The position numbers were made by a program, and so were the translations under genes. A stretch of DNA of 64,000 bases from Rhodovibrio sodomensis. GTDB taxonomy: Bacteria; Pseudomonadota; Alphaproteobacteria; Kiloniellales; Rhodovibrionaceae. The DNA lies in assembly GCF_016583645.1 (NCBI RefSeq), contig NZ_NRRL01000009.1, positions 20,375-84,374 of the forward strand. Reading direction: 5' to 3'. The notes under the pieces are model-generated. The model made no database searches, was not told the origin of the DNA, and saw only the letters and a program-made list of their open reading frames with translations. This document shows, in pieces, positions 44,152 to 54,225 of the stretch (its first letter is position 1; every line of letters begins with the position of its first letter).

Positions 44152-46706
44152 GCGAGAACTCCTACGCCACCGCCTATAGCCCCGAGACCTACGACTTCGT
44201 CGGCGATCTCCTCCGTCGCTTCGGCGAGGTGGACGAGGTCACCGTCCAGGGTGCCGCCGAGGGTTTCGCGCACGCCCGGGCCCACAGCCGACATGTGGTC
44301 TTCCCGCCAAGTCCGGAAACGGAAGGCGTGTCCGAGGCGATGCTCGCGATCAGCACGACGGATCACGGCCAGAAGCTCGTCCATCTGTTCTGGCAGGCCG
44401 ACGATGGATGCGTCGGCTTCGGCCGATTCGAGCTGGGGGACGATGCCGAGCCGTCGCTGCGGGCGAACGAAGCCTACCTGCGCAAAGCGGCCGCGCAGCG
44501 CGCCCCGACCCGGCGCGACAAGGGCGCCTCACTCTCCGCGCACAGCGCCTCCGGCACCCGGTTCGCCAGCGAGATGGCGCATCACGTCTACGCCGAGATG
44601 CGGCTGGGCGCCCATGACGTTAACCTCAATCGCGATCGCTACAACGACCGCATGGCGGCGGTGAACAAGTCGAAGATCGCTTTCCACAAGATCCAGAGTT
44701 CGTTCGAGCGCAAGCGGCTCGGCGCCAGCCTGATGCGCTTCAACAGCTATCTCGACCCGGACGCCCTGAAGATCCTTCATCAGACGGGCATCATGGGGAC
44801 CAAGCGATACAACTGGCTGGTCGGTGACGGCGAGCCCGAAAAGGCCAAGCGCCGCCAGCAGGCCGCGCGCGCCTACCCGCTTCTGTTCGGCGCAATGTCC
44901 GGCAAGAAGCTCGGGTCCGACGTTTCCCGCGCAATCGACGCGGGGGAGCCGCTGGCGCCAGTCCTGGCAACGGCGCTCCGCTGCCCGGAGTCCGCTCTCA
45001 AGCGCCTGCAAGGCGTTCACTGGCAGCGCGCCGGGCGCCATGCCTCGCACAATCCTGGCGAGGTGCTCAGCGCCCTGACCAAGGTACCCGGCAACTGGAC
45101 CCCGCACGCGCGCGCTGAGTGGGCCGCCTTCCACGCCGCGACCGGCTCGGCGAAGACCGTAAGCCGGCAGGTCGGCCGCAGCGAGGAGGCGATCATCAAG
45201 TCATCCGGCGGCAAATGGGTCGAGTTCGCGAGCGCGTTGGCAGCCTCGGAACGCCGGCTCGTCGGCGCGCGGGATATGCTCAGCCGGATCGAGAAACAGG
45301 TCATTCTGCCCGAGGTCGCCCGTCGGATGAGCGAAGCCGGCCTCGACTGGGCGGATGACCAGTGCAGCGCGCGGTCGATCATGCAGGAGGCCCTGCGTAA
45401 CGATCAGCGATCGATGACATCCGCGGGCGCGCTCGGCGACAAGTCGCTCTCCAAGATCCTGCAGGCGAGCGACCGTTGGCACCGCTCCCTCCCCCGGATC
45501 GACGACGCCGTCTCCCGCGGCCAGGCCGAAGAGCAGGAACTCCGCTGGGGCGCGCTCAGCGCGTCCTTCACCACGCCCGAGGGCTGGACCGTCACGCCGC
45601 TCGTAACCCAGGCGGAGCTGCAGGCCGAGGGCGATGCCCTCAGCCACTGCGTGGGCGGCTACGCGGCCGACTGCGTCCGCCACGACACCCACATCCTCTC
45701 GATCAAGGACGAGGCGGGCAAGCACGTCAGTACGGTCGAGCTCGCCGAGTTGACCCAGGACGACATCGACCGCGGCCGGCACGCCGGCCATGATCGGATC
45801 CGGGTCGGCGAGCGCTACCTGTCGGTGCGCCAGCACCAGGGCTACGACAACGACGAGGCCGAGGGTGTCGATTACCGCTTCGTGGAGCGCGAGGCAGCGC
45901 TCAAAGGCTACCTCGAGCACCTGGGTCAGAATACCCCTGACTGGGAGGCGATCGACAGCCAGCGCCAGGAAGCGCGCCGGGTGCTCGATAGCAAGACCGG
46001 CCTGCAGGCGCAGATCGGCTTCGATCCCGAGAACGCCGAGGTGCGCCAGAAGGTCTTCGAGATCTACCGCGAGAGCATGATTGGGCCCGGCCGCAAGGCC
46101 GAGACACCCGCCGCCTTTCTCGCCGCCGCCGGCATGCAGGAGGCGATCGACGCCAAGATCTACAAGCGCGCCTCCGAGCTGGAGCGCGCCCAGAGCGAGG
46201 ACGCCGCGCGGGAGTACAACGTCTCGATCGCCCGAAAGATCAAGGCGAACGCCGAGACCGATCCGAAAGCGAAGGCCTCGGACGCGATGTCGCTCGACGA
46301 GTACCTGTCGATCCCCGAGGAACGCCGCCCGGGCACCAAGGACGTCTTCTTCGCGCTGCCCGGCGAGGGGACTCTGCGCGGCCTGAACTTCAGCCGCGAG
46401 GACGACGGAAAGCCGGTCGGCCTCACCCCTTACAGGGCCAGCGAGAAGATCGAGGACATGCTCGTCAACCATATGCGCGAGAACTCCTTCCTGCGCGCCA
46501 GCCTCGCTATGAAGGCCGACAAGCATATCGTCGGCTTCACCAAGGCCGAGGCGGAAGCCTATCGCGATGTGGTGGCTGCCGTCGTTGAGCAACGCGAGCT
46601 TCGCGCCCAGGGTGAGGAGATCACTCTGCGAGAGGCCTTGATGGAAATGGCCGTCCGGCGATCCGATCGCGCCCTCGATGGCGAGGGGTACGCCTCCTGC
46701 GCCTGA
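44148..46706 (+). CDS. PcfJ-domain protein
   Basis: This 852-residue protein contains a PcfJ-like domain around residues 485-590: LQAEGDALSHCVGGYAADCVRHDTHILSIKDEAGKHVSTVEL, with the HCVGGY core followed by the strand TVEL, as in PcfJ proteins of conjugative plasmids and many mobile islands. The family's biochemical activity is unknown. The N-terminal 470 residues are helical with an Arg/Lys-rich part, and the C-terminal 250 are also helical. GGAGG lies seven bases before the ATG. It is the central gene of a four-gene run. Confidence 0.85.
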   Translation: MSENSYATAYSPETYDFVGDLLRRFGEVDEVTVQGAAEGFAHARAHSRHVVFPPSPETEGVSEAMLAISTTDHGQKLVHLFWQADDGCVGFGRFELGDDAEPSLRANEAYLRKAAAQRAPTRRDKGASLSAHSASGTRFASEMAHHVYAEMRLGAHDVNLNRDRYNDRMAAVNKSKIAFHKIQSSFERKRLGASLMRFNSYLDPDALKILHQTGIMGTKRYNWLVGDGEPEKAKRRQQAARAYPLLFGAMSGKKLGSDVSRAIDAGEPLAPVLATALRCPESALKRLQGVHWQRAGRHASHNPGEVLSALTKVPGNWTPHARAEWAAFHAATGSAKTVSRQVGRSEEAIIKSSGGKWVEFASALAASERRLVGARDMLSRIEKQVILPEVARRMSEAGLDWADDQCSARSIMQEALRNDQRSMTSAGALGDKSLSKILQASDRWHRSLPRIDDAVSRGQAEEQELRWGALSASFTTPEGWTVTPLVTQAELQAEGDALSHCVGGYAADCVRHDTHILSIKDEAGKHVSTVELAELTQDDIDRGRHAGHDRIRVGERYLSVRQHQGYDNDEAEGVDYRFVEREAALKGYLEHLGQNTPDWEAIDSQRQEARRVLDSKTGLQAQIGFDPENAEVRQKVFEIYRESMIGPGRKAETPAAFLAAAGMQEAIDAKIYKRASELERAQSEDAAREYNVSIARKIKANAETDPKAKASDAMSLDEYLSIPEERRPGTKDVFFALPGEGTLRGLNFSREDDGKPVGLTPYRASEKIEDMLVNHMRENSFLRASLAMKADKHIVGFTKAEAEAYRDVVAAVVEQRELRAQGEEITLREALMEMAVRRSDRALDGEGYASCA

Positions 46707-46772
46707 TCATTCGCCGGATCAAGAAAACGACCCCAAGTTCCTGATATGGCTCAGGAACGAGAAGGAACCGAG

Positions 46773-47135
46773 ATGACCACCACCGTCCACACCGTCGCCG
46801 GCACCCGTCGCAGCCTGGAGATCACCCCGGTCGGCGCCTCCTCCTTGCCGATCGACGCACTCACGACCTGGCTCAAGCCGCACGTCGACGCCGTCTGCGA
46901 GCATCTGGACGGCGAGATGTCGGTCACGATCGGCCTGATCCCGCTGGAGATGGCCTCGGCGGCCGTCTCGGCCGGCGAGCTGGCGCTGGTCGCCCCCGAG
47001 ATCGAGGACGGCCGCGCCTGCGTGATGCTGGTGTCCGAGCAATCCGGCCCGGTCGACGACGTCGCAATCGTGCGCGCAGAGACCTCCAACCTGAACACCG
47101 GCGATCTGATCGCCACCGCCCGACCAGGGAGCTGA
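46773..47135 (+). CDS. Small protein between PcfJ and pseudo-helicase genes
   Basis: A 120-residue product with AAGGA before the ATG. It is acidic and mixed alpha/beta (SLEITPVGASSLPIDALTTWLKPHVDAVCEHLDGEMSVTIGLIPLEM, CVMLVSEQSGPVDDVAIVRAETSNLNTGDLIA). No domain is recognised. It lies 66 bp after the PcfJ gene and 7 bp before the next gene. Confidence 0.65.
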   Translation: MTTTVHTVAGTRRSLEITPVGASSLPIDALTTWLKPHVDAVCEHLDGEMSVTIGLIPLEMASAAVSAGELALVAPEIEDGRACVMLVSEQSGPVDDVAIVRAETSNLNTGDLIATARPGS

Positions 47136-47142
47136 ACCCGTC

Positions 47143-49716
47143 ATGACCGAGCCCCTCTCGCTGCGCGACGAGCTGCGCAACCGGATCGCCAATCGCGTCG
47201 CCAGCGGCGACAATGGGCTCGTCTTCGTGCCCGCCGGCCGCGGCTACGCGGATCTGATCGAAGGGCTCGCCATCAGCGCGCCAGGCCGCGTGCTCGTGAT
47301 CGATCGAGAAGACCGCGCGGACCTCGGCGGACATCTCTCGCCTCAGGACCAGGCGGCAACGGAAGTGCGGGGCTGGCGCTCCCTCGTCGAGGGCGACATC
47401 CCGGACGGGATCGGCGCGATTGTGGTCGGACACGCGCCGTGGGCCGCCACGGCATACGGCCGAAAGGCGCTGCAGCGTCTCTGTCAGGCCAACCCCGATA
47501 CCAGCGTGATCGGTATCTCCGACGTGCCATCGCGTACGGATGGCCGTGACTTCTCCTCCGCTTTCGCCGGCCCGCGCACGCCGGTCGAGATCGGCCGCCT
47601 GTCCTTCGAGCAGGGCCTCGCCGACAAGGCACTCGTCCCGACGCGCGCGGTGCACAGCCAGAAAAAGAGCCTGCTGCCGCGCTCGGAGAACGGCTCCCTG
47701 CGCTTCGATCTCGGCAACGAGGCGGCCGAAACCCTCGTCCAGCTGCACGAGGCGCATGGCAGCGCGGGGCGCAAGCAAACGCTGTTCGTCACCTCGCGCC
47801 CCGAGGATGCGATCATCCTGACCCAGCGTCTTCAGGCAGTGTATGGCGATGACAACGTGTCCGTGGCCGTCGGCGACATGTCGCCGGCCGCCAAGCGTGC
47901 CGGTATCACCGCCGGCCAGACCGAGGCTGCTTTCGCGGCCTTCCAGAACGGTGACGTGCCGAACCTGGTGGCGACCGCGAAGATCCTGATGGACCGGCCG
48001 CCGCTCTCCGCCACCCAGACGACCGTCCTCGCCCGTGCCGATATGGATCCGCTGACGATGCTGCGGGTGCTCCGGCACGGCTCCGCCGCCGCGGAGGGCA
48101 AGCGGGATCATACCCTGATCGATCCGGGCGGATCGGTCGCCCGCTTCAAGGAGATGGTCCACCAGGACCCGGCGCTTTACCTGCCGATCGAGTTCGCCGA
48201 CGAGCAAACGCTGAAAGAGCCGGAGCGGAAATACGAGACCGGCGAGCTCGAGGATCGCACGCCGACCTTCACCGACATCCTGAAGGAGGTCCGGCCGGAC
48301 GCCGACTACCTGCACGAAACCGCCGGCCAGCCCAAGCGATCGCTGCACGAGCGGGTGCGCACCGGCCAGGGCAATGGGCTCAGGGACGAGGAGATGAACG
48401 CCTACCTCGAGCAGGAGCACGGCATCGTTCTCCCCGAGGGCCGGCCACACCACGACCACCTCTTCGACATCCAGGACGACTCCGCGCGCGAGGCGCACGA
48501 TCCGGCCGAGGTCGCCCGCAAGCTGCAGAACCACTCCACGCGCGCGCTGCGGGCGATGCGCGAGCGCACGCAGGCCACCCTGGAGGCCGCACCCAACGAT
48601 CCGCGCCTGCAGGGCATGCGCGAGGGTCTGAGCCTGGTCGAGGCCGTGCTCGCCCATCGTGCCGGCCGCACCGTCGACGGCCCCCACGCAGCACACCTCG
48701 TCGACGAGGGCCGCCAGCACACGGCCACCTCCCTGCCCGACCGCCGCAGCCCGGAGGCGATCCGCCACGCCGGCCTGACGCGCCTGTGCACGATGATGGG
48801 GATCGCCGAAGGTGAGATCCCGCCCGACCCACGCGAGTCGATGGAGCTCTACCGTGGTGTCTGGAAGGAGATCTCCCGGGTGCGCGAGCACGTGCGGGTC
48901 GCCCACACCGCGCAAACCGATCCGGCTCTGCGGATTCCGATCGCCGAGGCGCACAACGAGTTCCTTGCCGGCGCCGAGCAGCTTCGCACCGAGCTGCAGC
49001 TCTCCCAGCTTGGCACCCGGCCCGACCGTAAAACCCTGACCGTGCAGGCCGGCGTCAACACGATCGGGCACGTGAGCCCCCATGACCTGGGCGTGCACGG
49101 CGACATCCGGCTCAACCGCACCCAGGACGGCGCCATCCAGCCGCGGGTCTTCGACGGCCATCGTTGGGCGCCGCTGAAGCTGGAAATGCGCCGGGGCAAG
49201 ACGCCGGCGTTCGAAGACGTCGACGCGATCCAGGCGCTGTCCGCCGAGATCGCCGAGCGCGGCCGGATGAACCTGCGCTGGGACGGCGAGAGCTGGCGGG
49301 TGCCGGACCGGGTGGTGAAGGAAATCGGCCACGAGACGGCCCGCCTGCGCGTCGAGCCCGGCCGCGGCATCTTCCGTCATGTCCCGCGTCACGACGATCC
49401 CGAGCTGGCCGCCGGCGAGCTGCGCCGGCACCTCTGCCAGGTGCTCCGGCGCAACAACCCTTATGACGCTGAGACGCGTCACATGAGCGAGTTCATGAGC
49501 CGCGCGGCCTCGCGGGAGGTTACGACCCGCTTCCCGGAGGAGCAAGCCGTGGTGAAGGACCTGGCCCAGGTCTTCGAGGTCTGGCGCGAGCGCGCAACCG
49601 AGGTCCGCCGGACCAATGCCGAGCGCCAGCCGTTCATCATCAATCGCCGGGTGCGCACCAGCCGGATCGATGCCGGGAAGACCACGCACGAAGACAGCGA
49701 GCCAATGAGCGCCTGA
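47143..49716 (+). CDS. Helicase-like protein lacking ATPase motifs
   Basis: The 857-residue protein follows the layout of a two-domain SF2 helicase but has lost the catalytic residues. Where Walker A is expected, LVFVPAGRGYADLIEGL (about 26-42) has no GKT. Where DExH is expected, AIVVGHAPW (92-100) has GHAP. Motif III reads IGISDVPSRTDG instead of a TAT-type motif. In the second domain TLFVTSRPEDAIILTQRL, FQNGDVPNLVATAKILMDRP and LRVLRHGS match motifs IV-VI in order. This suggests a non-hydrolysing DNA-binding or scaffold protein. The C-terminal half is helical and unrecognised. It ends the PcfJ operon. Confidence 0.78.
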   Translation: MTEPLSLRDELRNRIANRVASGDNGLVFVPAGRGYADLIEGLAISAPGRVLVIDREDRADLGGHLSPQDQAATEVRGWRSLVEGDIPDGIGAIVVGHAPWAATAYGRKALQRLCQANPDTSVIGISDVPSRTDGRDFSSAFAGPRTPVEIGRLSFEQGLADKALVPTRAVHSQKKSLLPRSENGSLRFDLGNEAAETLVQLHEAHGSAGRKQTLFVTSRPEDAIILTQRLQAVYGDDNVSVAVGDMSPAAKRAGITAGQTEAAFAAFQNGDVPNLVATAKILMDRPPLSATQTTVLARADMDPLTMLRVLRHGSAAAEGKRDHTLIDPGGSVARFKEMVHQDPALYLPIEFADEQTLKEPERKYETGELEDRTPTFTDILKEVRPDADYLHETAGQPKRSLHERVRTGQGNGLRDEEMNAYLEQEHGIVLPEGRPHHDHLFDIQDDSAREAHDPAEVARKLQNHSTRALRAMRERTQATLEAAPNDPRLQGMREGLSLVEAVLAHRAGRTVDGPHAAHLVDEGRQHTATSLPDRRSPEAIRHAGLTRLCTMMGIAEGEIPPDPRESMELYRGVWKEISRVREHVRVAHTAQTDPALRIPIAEAHNEFLAGAEQLRTELQLSQLGTRPDRKTLTVQAGVNTIGHVSPHDLGVHGDIRLNRTQDGAIQPRVFDGHRWAPLKLEMRRGKTPAFEDVDAIQALSAEIAERGRMNLRWDGESWRVPDRVVKEIGHETARLRVEPGRGIFRHVPRHDDPELAAGELRRHLCQVLRRNNPYDAETRHMSEFMSRAASREVTTRFPEEQAVVKDLAQVFEVWRERATEVRRTNAERQPFIINRRVRTSRIDAGKTTHEDSEPMSA

Positions 49717-49836
49717 TCCGCGGCACCCGGGCCGCCTTCGCCGGGACCGGCCTACCGCCTGCATGTCGGCGATGCCGTCGCACCGGACGACCGGCCGGCA
49801 GCGGCCGGCACGACCGGTCCTAGGCCTCTCTCCATC

Positions 49837-52800
49837 TCATGCGGCGGCGCCGGCCTCCGGCTCTGGCAGCTGCTGGGCCAGCACTTTATAGAAGGGCAGC
49901 TTGCCCCAGCTGTCACGGTCGCCGATCACGTACAATCGCCGACGCGCGCGGGTCACCGCGACGTTCAGGAAGTTCGGCTTCTCGTGGGTGAACTCGCGCG
50001 CCTTCATCGAGCCGGTCCCGCCCAGCACGATAATCACCACGTCCTCTTCGCGACCCTGGAAAGTGTGGACGGTCCCAACACGGCCCTCGGTCAAAAGTCG
50101 TGCATGCGCTGTCGGCCGAAGAGTCCGGTTAAGACCGGCCACCACATCCCGGTACGGCGTGATCACGTATACACTCAGTCCGGCCCGGTCGATCTGGTCC
50201 AGCAGGTGTATGAGCGCCGGCATCTCGTCGGCGACGAAATGGCCCTGATCTGCCGGGCCTGTCCGCGGCACATGCAGCCATCCGCTTTGTGGCAGCGCCA
50301 CGTCGGCGCGCTCGATTGTGCCCTTCACCATCAGGTCGCCGTAGGCGAGGCCGGCCGAGATCGACACCATCGGCTCGTCGCATCGCCAATGAACACGCAA
50401 CGGACAGCCGACCCGCTGACCGTGCATCGATCCGGTCTCGATCTTGCTCCCCACAGGACAGCGCCGGTCGGCAAGCGTCTGAACCGACTGCCTCCGCGGG
50501 TCCCAGGCCGGAGTATCGTGAAGCCGCGTCGCGATCCGATCGGCGACGGCGTCCGGAAGATCCAGGATCGGCTCCAACTGCATCGGGTCGCCCAGGATCA
50601 CGGCACGCCGGGACCGCAGCATCGCGCCGACCGCGGACTGCGGCTCGGCCTGACCTGCCTCATCAACAACCGTCCACCCGAACTCCTGAGAGCCCACGCC
50701 CGCGAACAGCTTCCGGACCGAATGAAAGGTCGTGGACACCACCGGAACGACCAGGAAGAACGCCCGCCAGAGATCGGCCGGACCCCCTTGATGGCCGTGT
50801 TGTTCCCGCCAGCCGGTGTCCCGACGCAGCATGGCGAAGAAGGCACTCAGCTTGCGCCGTAACGCCTTCCGGCCGGCCACCGCGAAGGCTTCATGCAGCG
50901 CCAAGGCAGCCAGGAACACCTCGGCCCGCGCCGCCTGCAGGCCCCCCGGATTGCCGTCGGTCGCCGTCTCTCCAACCCAAGGCGAAAGGCGCTCGAGATC
51001 GGGGCCGCCGGCGTCCCACTGCTCCGCATCGACCGCATTCTCACCGAAACGCTCCCGGGCCGCCTTGCGCCGCTCCTCAAGATGCGCCTCGATGTCCCGG
51101 ATTTCCTTGCGAACCTCCCGCCGCTGAACGTCGATTGCCTCGCTCAGTTCAGCATGCGCCCGCGTATAGGCCGACCACTCAGACTGCGCGTCGATGTGCT
51201 GCTGGCGCAGGCTGCGCAGTCGGTCTGCTGCAGCTTGAGACTCCGGATCAAGTAACTCCCGCAACGTCGCGATGTGGCTCTGATCGTCTTTGGAAAGCGC
51301 ACGCCCCCCCCCGAGGCCGAGCAGATAGCGGTACGAGCGGATCAGATGGGTCTCCAAGGATTCCAGCGCCCCCAGCCTGCCTTGGGCGCTCGCGAGCCGG
51401 GTTCCTGCATCCTGCCATCGCATCCGCTCCTCGCGTCCGCCTTCCGGGGTCAGAGCGCGCTTTTCAGCGGCGATCTCACGGACTTCTTGCGCCGCCCCCT
51501 TGCGCGCCTCGATCACCCGGGAACGGACCGCTTCCTGCTGGGCCAGCAGCCTCTCCTCGAGCTGCCGAATCTCACGCGCCAGCGCATCCGGGTCGCTGTC
51601 GGGCTTCTCCAGCCGCTCCAGCTTGGCCATCAGACCAATCGGCCCCTGCTCATCCCGCTCGCGCAGGAGCCGCAGCCTGTGCTCCTGGTGTGGCACGCGA
51701 TAGGCCTGCACAGCCGCGGCGCGCTCGCGCTCAGCCCGCGCCACCGCCTCGCGAAAACGCCGGCACGCCGTTGGCCAGTCAGCCACCGCCGGCGGCTCCA
51801 CATCTTCCAAGTCATGGTGAAGAAGGCGACCGAGGCTCCAGAGGTTCTCTTCCCGCAGCCGCCTGGGATCCGGCCACAGCCCATCACAACATGCCTGCCG
51901 CATCTTGAGGTTGCCGAGCGGCAGGGCGAGTGTCCCGAACAGCCCCTGCAGGTCGATCTCGGCGCTGCGTTGATAGCTTCGGACGACCTGAGGTGTCGTC
52001 TGGCGGAAGAGCCCGATCCGATCGTGCCAGTAGGGATCGACTTCGCTCAGCCGGGGTAGCTCGGTGCTGACCCGCTGCGCGGCCTTGTTCGAGTGCGTGC
52101 AGACAATCAGCTCGTAACCCGCGATCTCCTCGGGCACGCCCTCGCGCAAAGCCGCCTCGGGATCGCCGATCCGCACCATCGCCTGTGCGCGCTGCACGAT
52201 CAGATCGGCGGCCAACTCCCGGATCATCGTCGTCTTGCCGGTGCCGGGCGGTCCGTTGACCGCGAACAGCCCGCCATCCGCCAGGTCGCGCCGCGTGCGT
52301 GCGAGCGCGAAGCGTTGGGCGAGGTTCAGGGCCCGGTGGCCGGGCGACGGCCAGGTGCCGAGCGGCATCTCATCCGGGTTCAGACCCTGGAACACCGCAT
52401 GGCGATCATGCACCGCATCGGCCTGCAAGGGGACGGTCCCGGAGCTGAGGTACTCCTGCAAGGCAGGATGCTTCTGGATGCCGCGGGCCTGTTTCAGGTC
52501 AGGGTACATGCGGGAGGTGAATAGCTGCTCGAGATCGTCGTCCCATTCCAGCAACGCCGACATCCATTCATCCAGCGAGAGCTCGGACGGGACCCGACGC
52601 TCCCGGGCCTGGATACGGAACCAGGGTTTGAACGCGAGCGTCCCACCGGACTCCTCGCTCACCGTGCGCTGGATGCCGTGAAGATCGCGGACGCTGAGAT
52701 GGCGCCCGGCCCAGCGCGATTGGATGGTGTCTCGGATACCGGCCTCAAGTCCGACCCATCCCTCGGAGTCCAGCGACCCGGCGCCCTCCCGCTGCAATAG

Positions 52801-53172
52801 GCCAAGAGCCCAGGGCGTTGCTGAGATCTGCAGGGAGTGCGGCAGCATCCGGCCGTCGCCCGTCGCCATGAAGGATACTGTCGCGTAGATGTCGGCGGAC
52901 TTTTGGCGGCCGGACTCGTCCTCACCCGCAGCGTCGAGATAGGCCCTCAGGTCATAAACACCCACGAAGACGGTGCTCAGGATTTCCCGGCCACTCTGCG
53001 GCGCCGGTGTCTCGGGGTCGTTCCAGGGCAGCTCACCATCATCACTGACATCGCGCTGGAAGGCAACGGGACGCGTTCGGTGCTCGGGCCAGAAAGGCGC
53101 GTCCCCGCCCTGGATCTTCGAAGGCTTCGCGAGCTCAATTGCCTCCCAGTAGCCCAGCACCCGATCGTTCAT
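49837..53172 (-). CDS. Upf1-like SF1 helicase (AAA_11/AAA_12 type)
   Basis: A roughly 1110-residue protein. The N-terminal 300 residues (RVLGYWEAIELAKPSKI then STVFVGVYDLRAYLD) form the domain common to a class of defence-island AAA proteins. Walker A is FAVNGPPGTGKTTMIREL near residue 310. A long coiled-coil insertion follows at about 480-740. The helicase end has WTVVDEAGQAEPQSAVGAM, VILGDPMQLEPI, GTVHTFQGREEDVVIIVLGG and LNVAVTRARRRLYVIGDRDSWG. It probably unwinds RNA or DNA. The ATG at 53172 has GGGGAAG nine bases upstream; an ATG at 53181 has none at usable distance. Confidence 0.88.
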   Translation of the reverse strand: MNDRVLGYWEAIELAKPSKIQGGDAPFWPEHRTRPVAFQRDVSDDGELPWNDPETPAPQSGREILSTVFVGVYDLRAYLDAAGEDESGRQKSADIYATVSFMATGDGRMLPHSLQISATPWALGLLQREGAGSLDSEGWVGLEAGIRDTIQSRWAGRHLSVRDLHGIQRTVSEESGGTLAFKPWFRIQARERRVPSELSLDEWMSALLEWDDDLEQLFTSRMYPDLKQARGIQKHPALQEYLSSGTVPLQADAVHDRHAVFQGLNPDEMPLGTWPSPGHRALNLAQRFALARTRRDLADGGLFAVNGPPGTGKTTMIRELAADLIVQRAQAMVRIGDPEAALREGVPEEIAGYELIVCTHSNKAAQRVSTELPRLSEVDPYWHDRIGLFRQTTPQVVRSYQRSAEIDLQGLFGTLALPLGNLKMRQACCDGLWPDPRRLREENLWSLGRLLHHDLEDVEPPAVADWPTACRRFREAVARAERERAAAVQAYRVPHQEHRLRLLRERDEQGPIGLMAKLERLEKPDSDPDALAREIRQLEERLLAQQEAVRSRVIEARKGAAQEVREIAAEKRALTPEGGREERMRWQDAGTRLASAQGRLGALESLETHLIRSYRYLLGLGGGRALSKDDQSHIATLRELLDPESQAAADRLRSLRQQHIDAQSEWSAYTRAHAELSEAIDVQRREVRKEIRDIEAHLEERRKAARERFGENAVDAEQWDAGGPDLERLSPWVGETATDGNPGGLQAARAEVFLAALALHEAFAVAGRKALRRKLSAFFAMLRRDTGWREQHGHQGGPADLWRAFFLVVPVVSTTFHSVRKLFAGVGSQEFGWTVVDEAGQAEPQSAVGAMLRSRRAVILGDPMQLEPILDLPDAVADRIATRLHDTPAWDPRRQSVQTLADRRCPVGSKIETGSMHGQRVGCPLRVHWRCDEPMVSISAGLAYGDLMVKGTIERADVALPQSGWLHVPRTGPADQGHFVADEMPALIHLLDQIDRAGLSVYVITPYRDVVAGLNRTLRPTAHARLLTEGRVGTVHTFQGREEDVVIIVLGGTGSMKAREFTHEKPNFLNVAVTRARRRLYVIGDRDSWGKLPFYKVLAQQLPEPEAGAAA

Positions 53173-53405
53173 GGACCCCATCTTCCCCGCTCGATGATCA
53201 ACCAGACTCCCAACCCGCCCAGCCGCGCCCTGGATAGCTACCGAAGTCGCGTCGGTGAGATTGCAGCGTCGACTTTCCTACAACCAGCAAGAAAGAAGAT
53301 CAACGCCTGTCCTGTATTCGCAGAACCAAGCACCGAAAGTAACGCCTTGTTTACCGTGTTTCCAGGTCCTGGATTTCACTACTCGACCGGTCCAAGGGGC
53401 GCGGG

Positions 53406-54077
53406 TCAGGTGCCATGCAACCCCAGTATCCGACGGACACCCGCCAGGCCGGCGGCCTCGTGCGTCCGGTAGAACGCGTCGACCGCGGCGTGGCCGTCCT
53501 GATCGACAACCGTGAACAGGCGCTGCTTGGCTGTCGGATCGACCTTCGATGCAACCCGATACCCCTCGAACAGCGCGTCGAGGTGGTAAGCGTCCAGGTT
53601 CTTGAGTCCGCCGTTTTCGCGCAACTCAACATAGGTCAGTTCCTTCTCACGCGCCGGCGCCGAGACCTCATCGTATAGCTGGACGACGGCCGAGATCCTC
53701 TCTTCCAGGGACATCTCCGGCTGGAGGCGTTGCTCACACAGGTCCGCATCGCCGGGTGACACGGCGCGGATCATTTCCACTGGACCCCCCTGATCTCCCG
53801 ACATCGCGGCAGCTGACCCAGGCCTGGCACCGGTTTCGGGGTCTGGCGGATGCGCACCCGCCGACTCGGTGTCGGGTTGATCAAACACCACGGCGGCGTC
53901 CCTGGCCGCGCCCTTGTGCCTCGGGCCCGGCAGGATGAGTCGGAAAACCGCAAACCCGCCGGCCATCAGTAGTGCGTATACGATGCCGCTGCCCAGGTGC
54001 AGGAAGATATCCTGGTTCAGCGTATGGGTTTCCGCTGACCCGCTCACGCTTGCGATCAGTGAAAAGAAGACGCCCAA
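53406..54077 (-). CDS. Membrane-anchored protein of unknown function
   Basis: A 223-residue product with a TTG start. Two weakly hydrophobic segments (MGVFFSLIASVSGS and IVYALLMAGGFAVFRLILPG) suggest insertion in the inner membrane, followed by a disordered Pro/Ala/Asp-rich linker and a C-terminal helical domain of about 110 residues (SLEERISAVVQLYDEVSAP to HEAAGLAGVRRILGLHG). It follows the Upf1-like helicase gene's start at 220 bp on the same strand. No family is recognised. Confidence 0.6.
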   Translation of the reverse strand: MGVFFSLIASVSGSAETHTLNQDIFLHLGSGIVYALLMAGGFAVFRLILPGPRHKGAARDAAVVFDQPDTESAGAHPPDPETGARPGSAAAMSGDQGGPVEMIRAVSPGDADLCEQRLQPEMSLEERISAVVQLYDEVSAPAREKELTYVELRENGGLKNLDAYHLDALFEGYRVASKVDPTAKQRLFTVVDQDGHAAVDAFYRTHEAAGLAGVRRILGLHGT

Positions 54078-54225
54078 CGCCTACAGCCAGGCGCCGGCTG
54101 CAAGCCAACGCACGATCCTCAAGCTTCCTTCCAGCCGGCGTTTGCGCGCCTGGAGAGCATCGTCGTCATGCGCCTTGCGCACAAGGCTACCCTCGATATC
54201 AGGGCCGGCGCGGCGGCGGCGAACT

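Noticed and set aside
46924..49764. 946-codon open frame antisense to the helicase-like gene
   Set aside because: The sense strand has helicase-motif order, a ribosome site and operon context; the antisense product is low-complexity Arg/Gly/Ala-rich.
49794..49808. GCCGGC/GCCGGC pairing between convergent genes as a terminator
   Set aside because: The region is so rich in GGCC that several alternative short pairings exist and no T-tract follows; it may end both genes but cannot be called.
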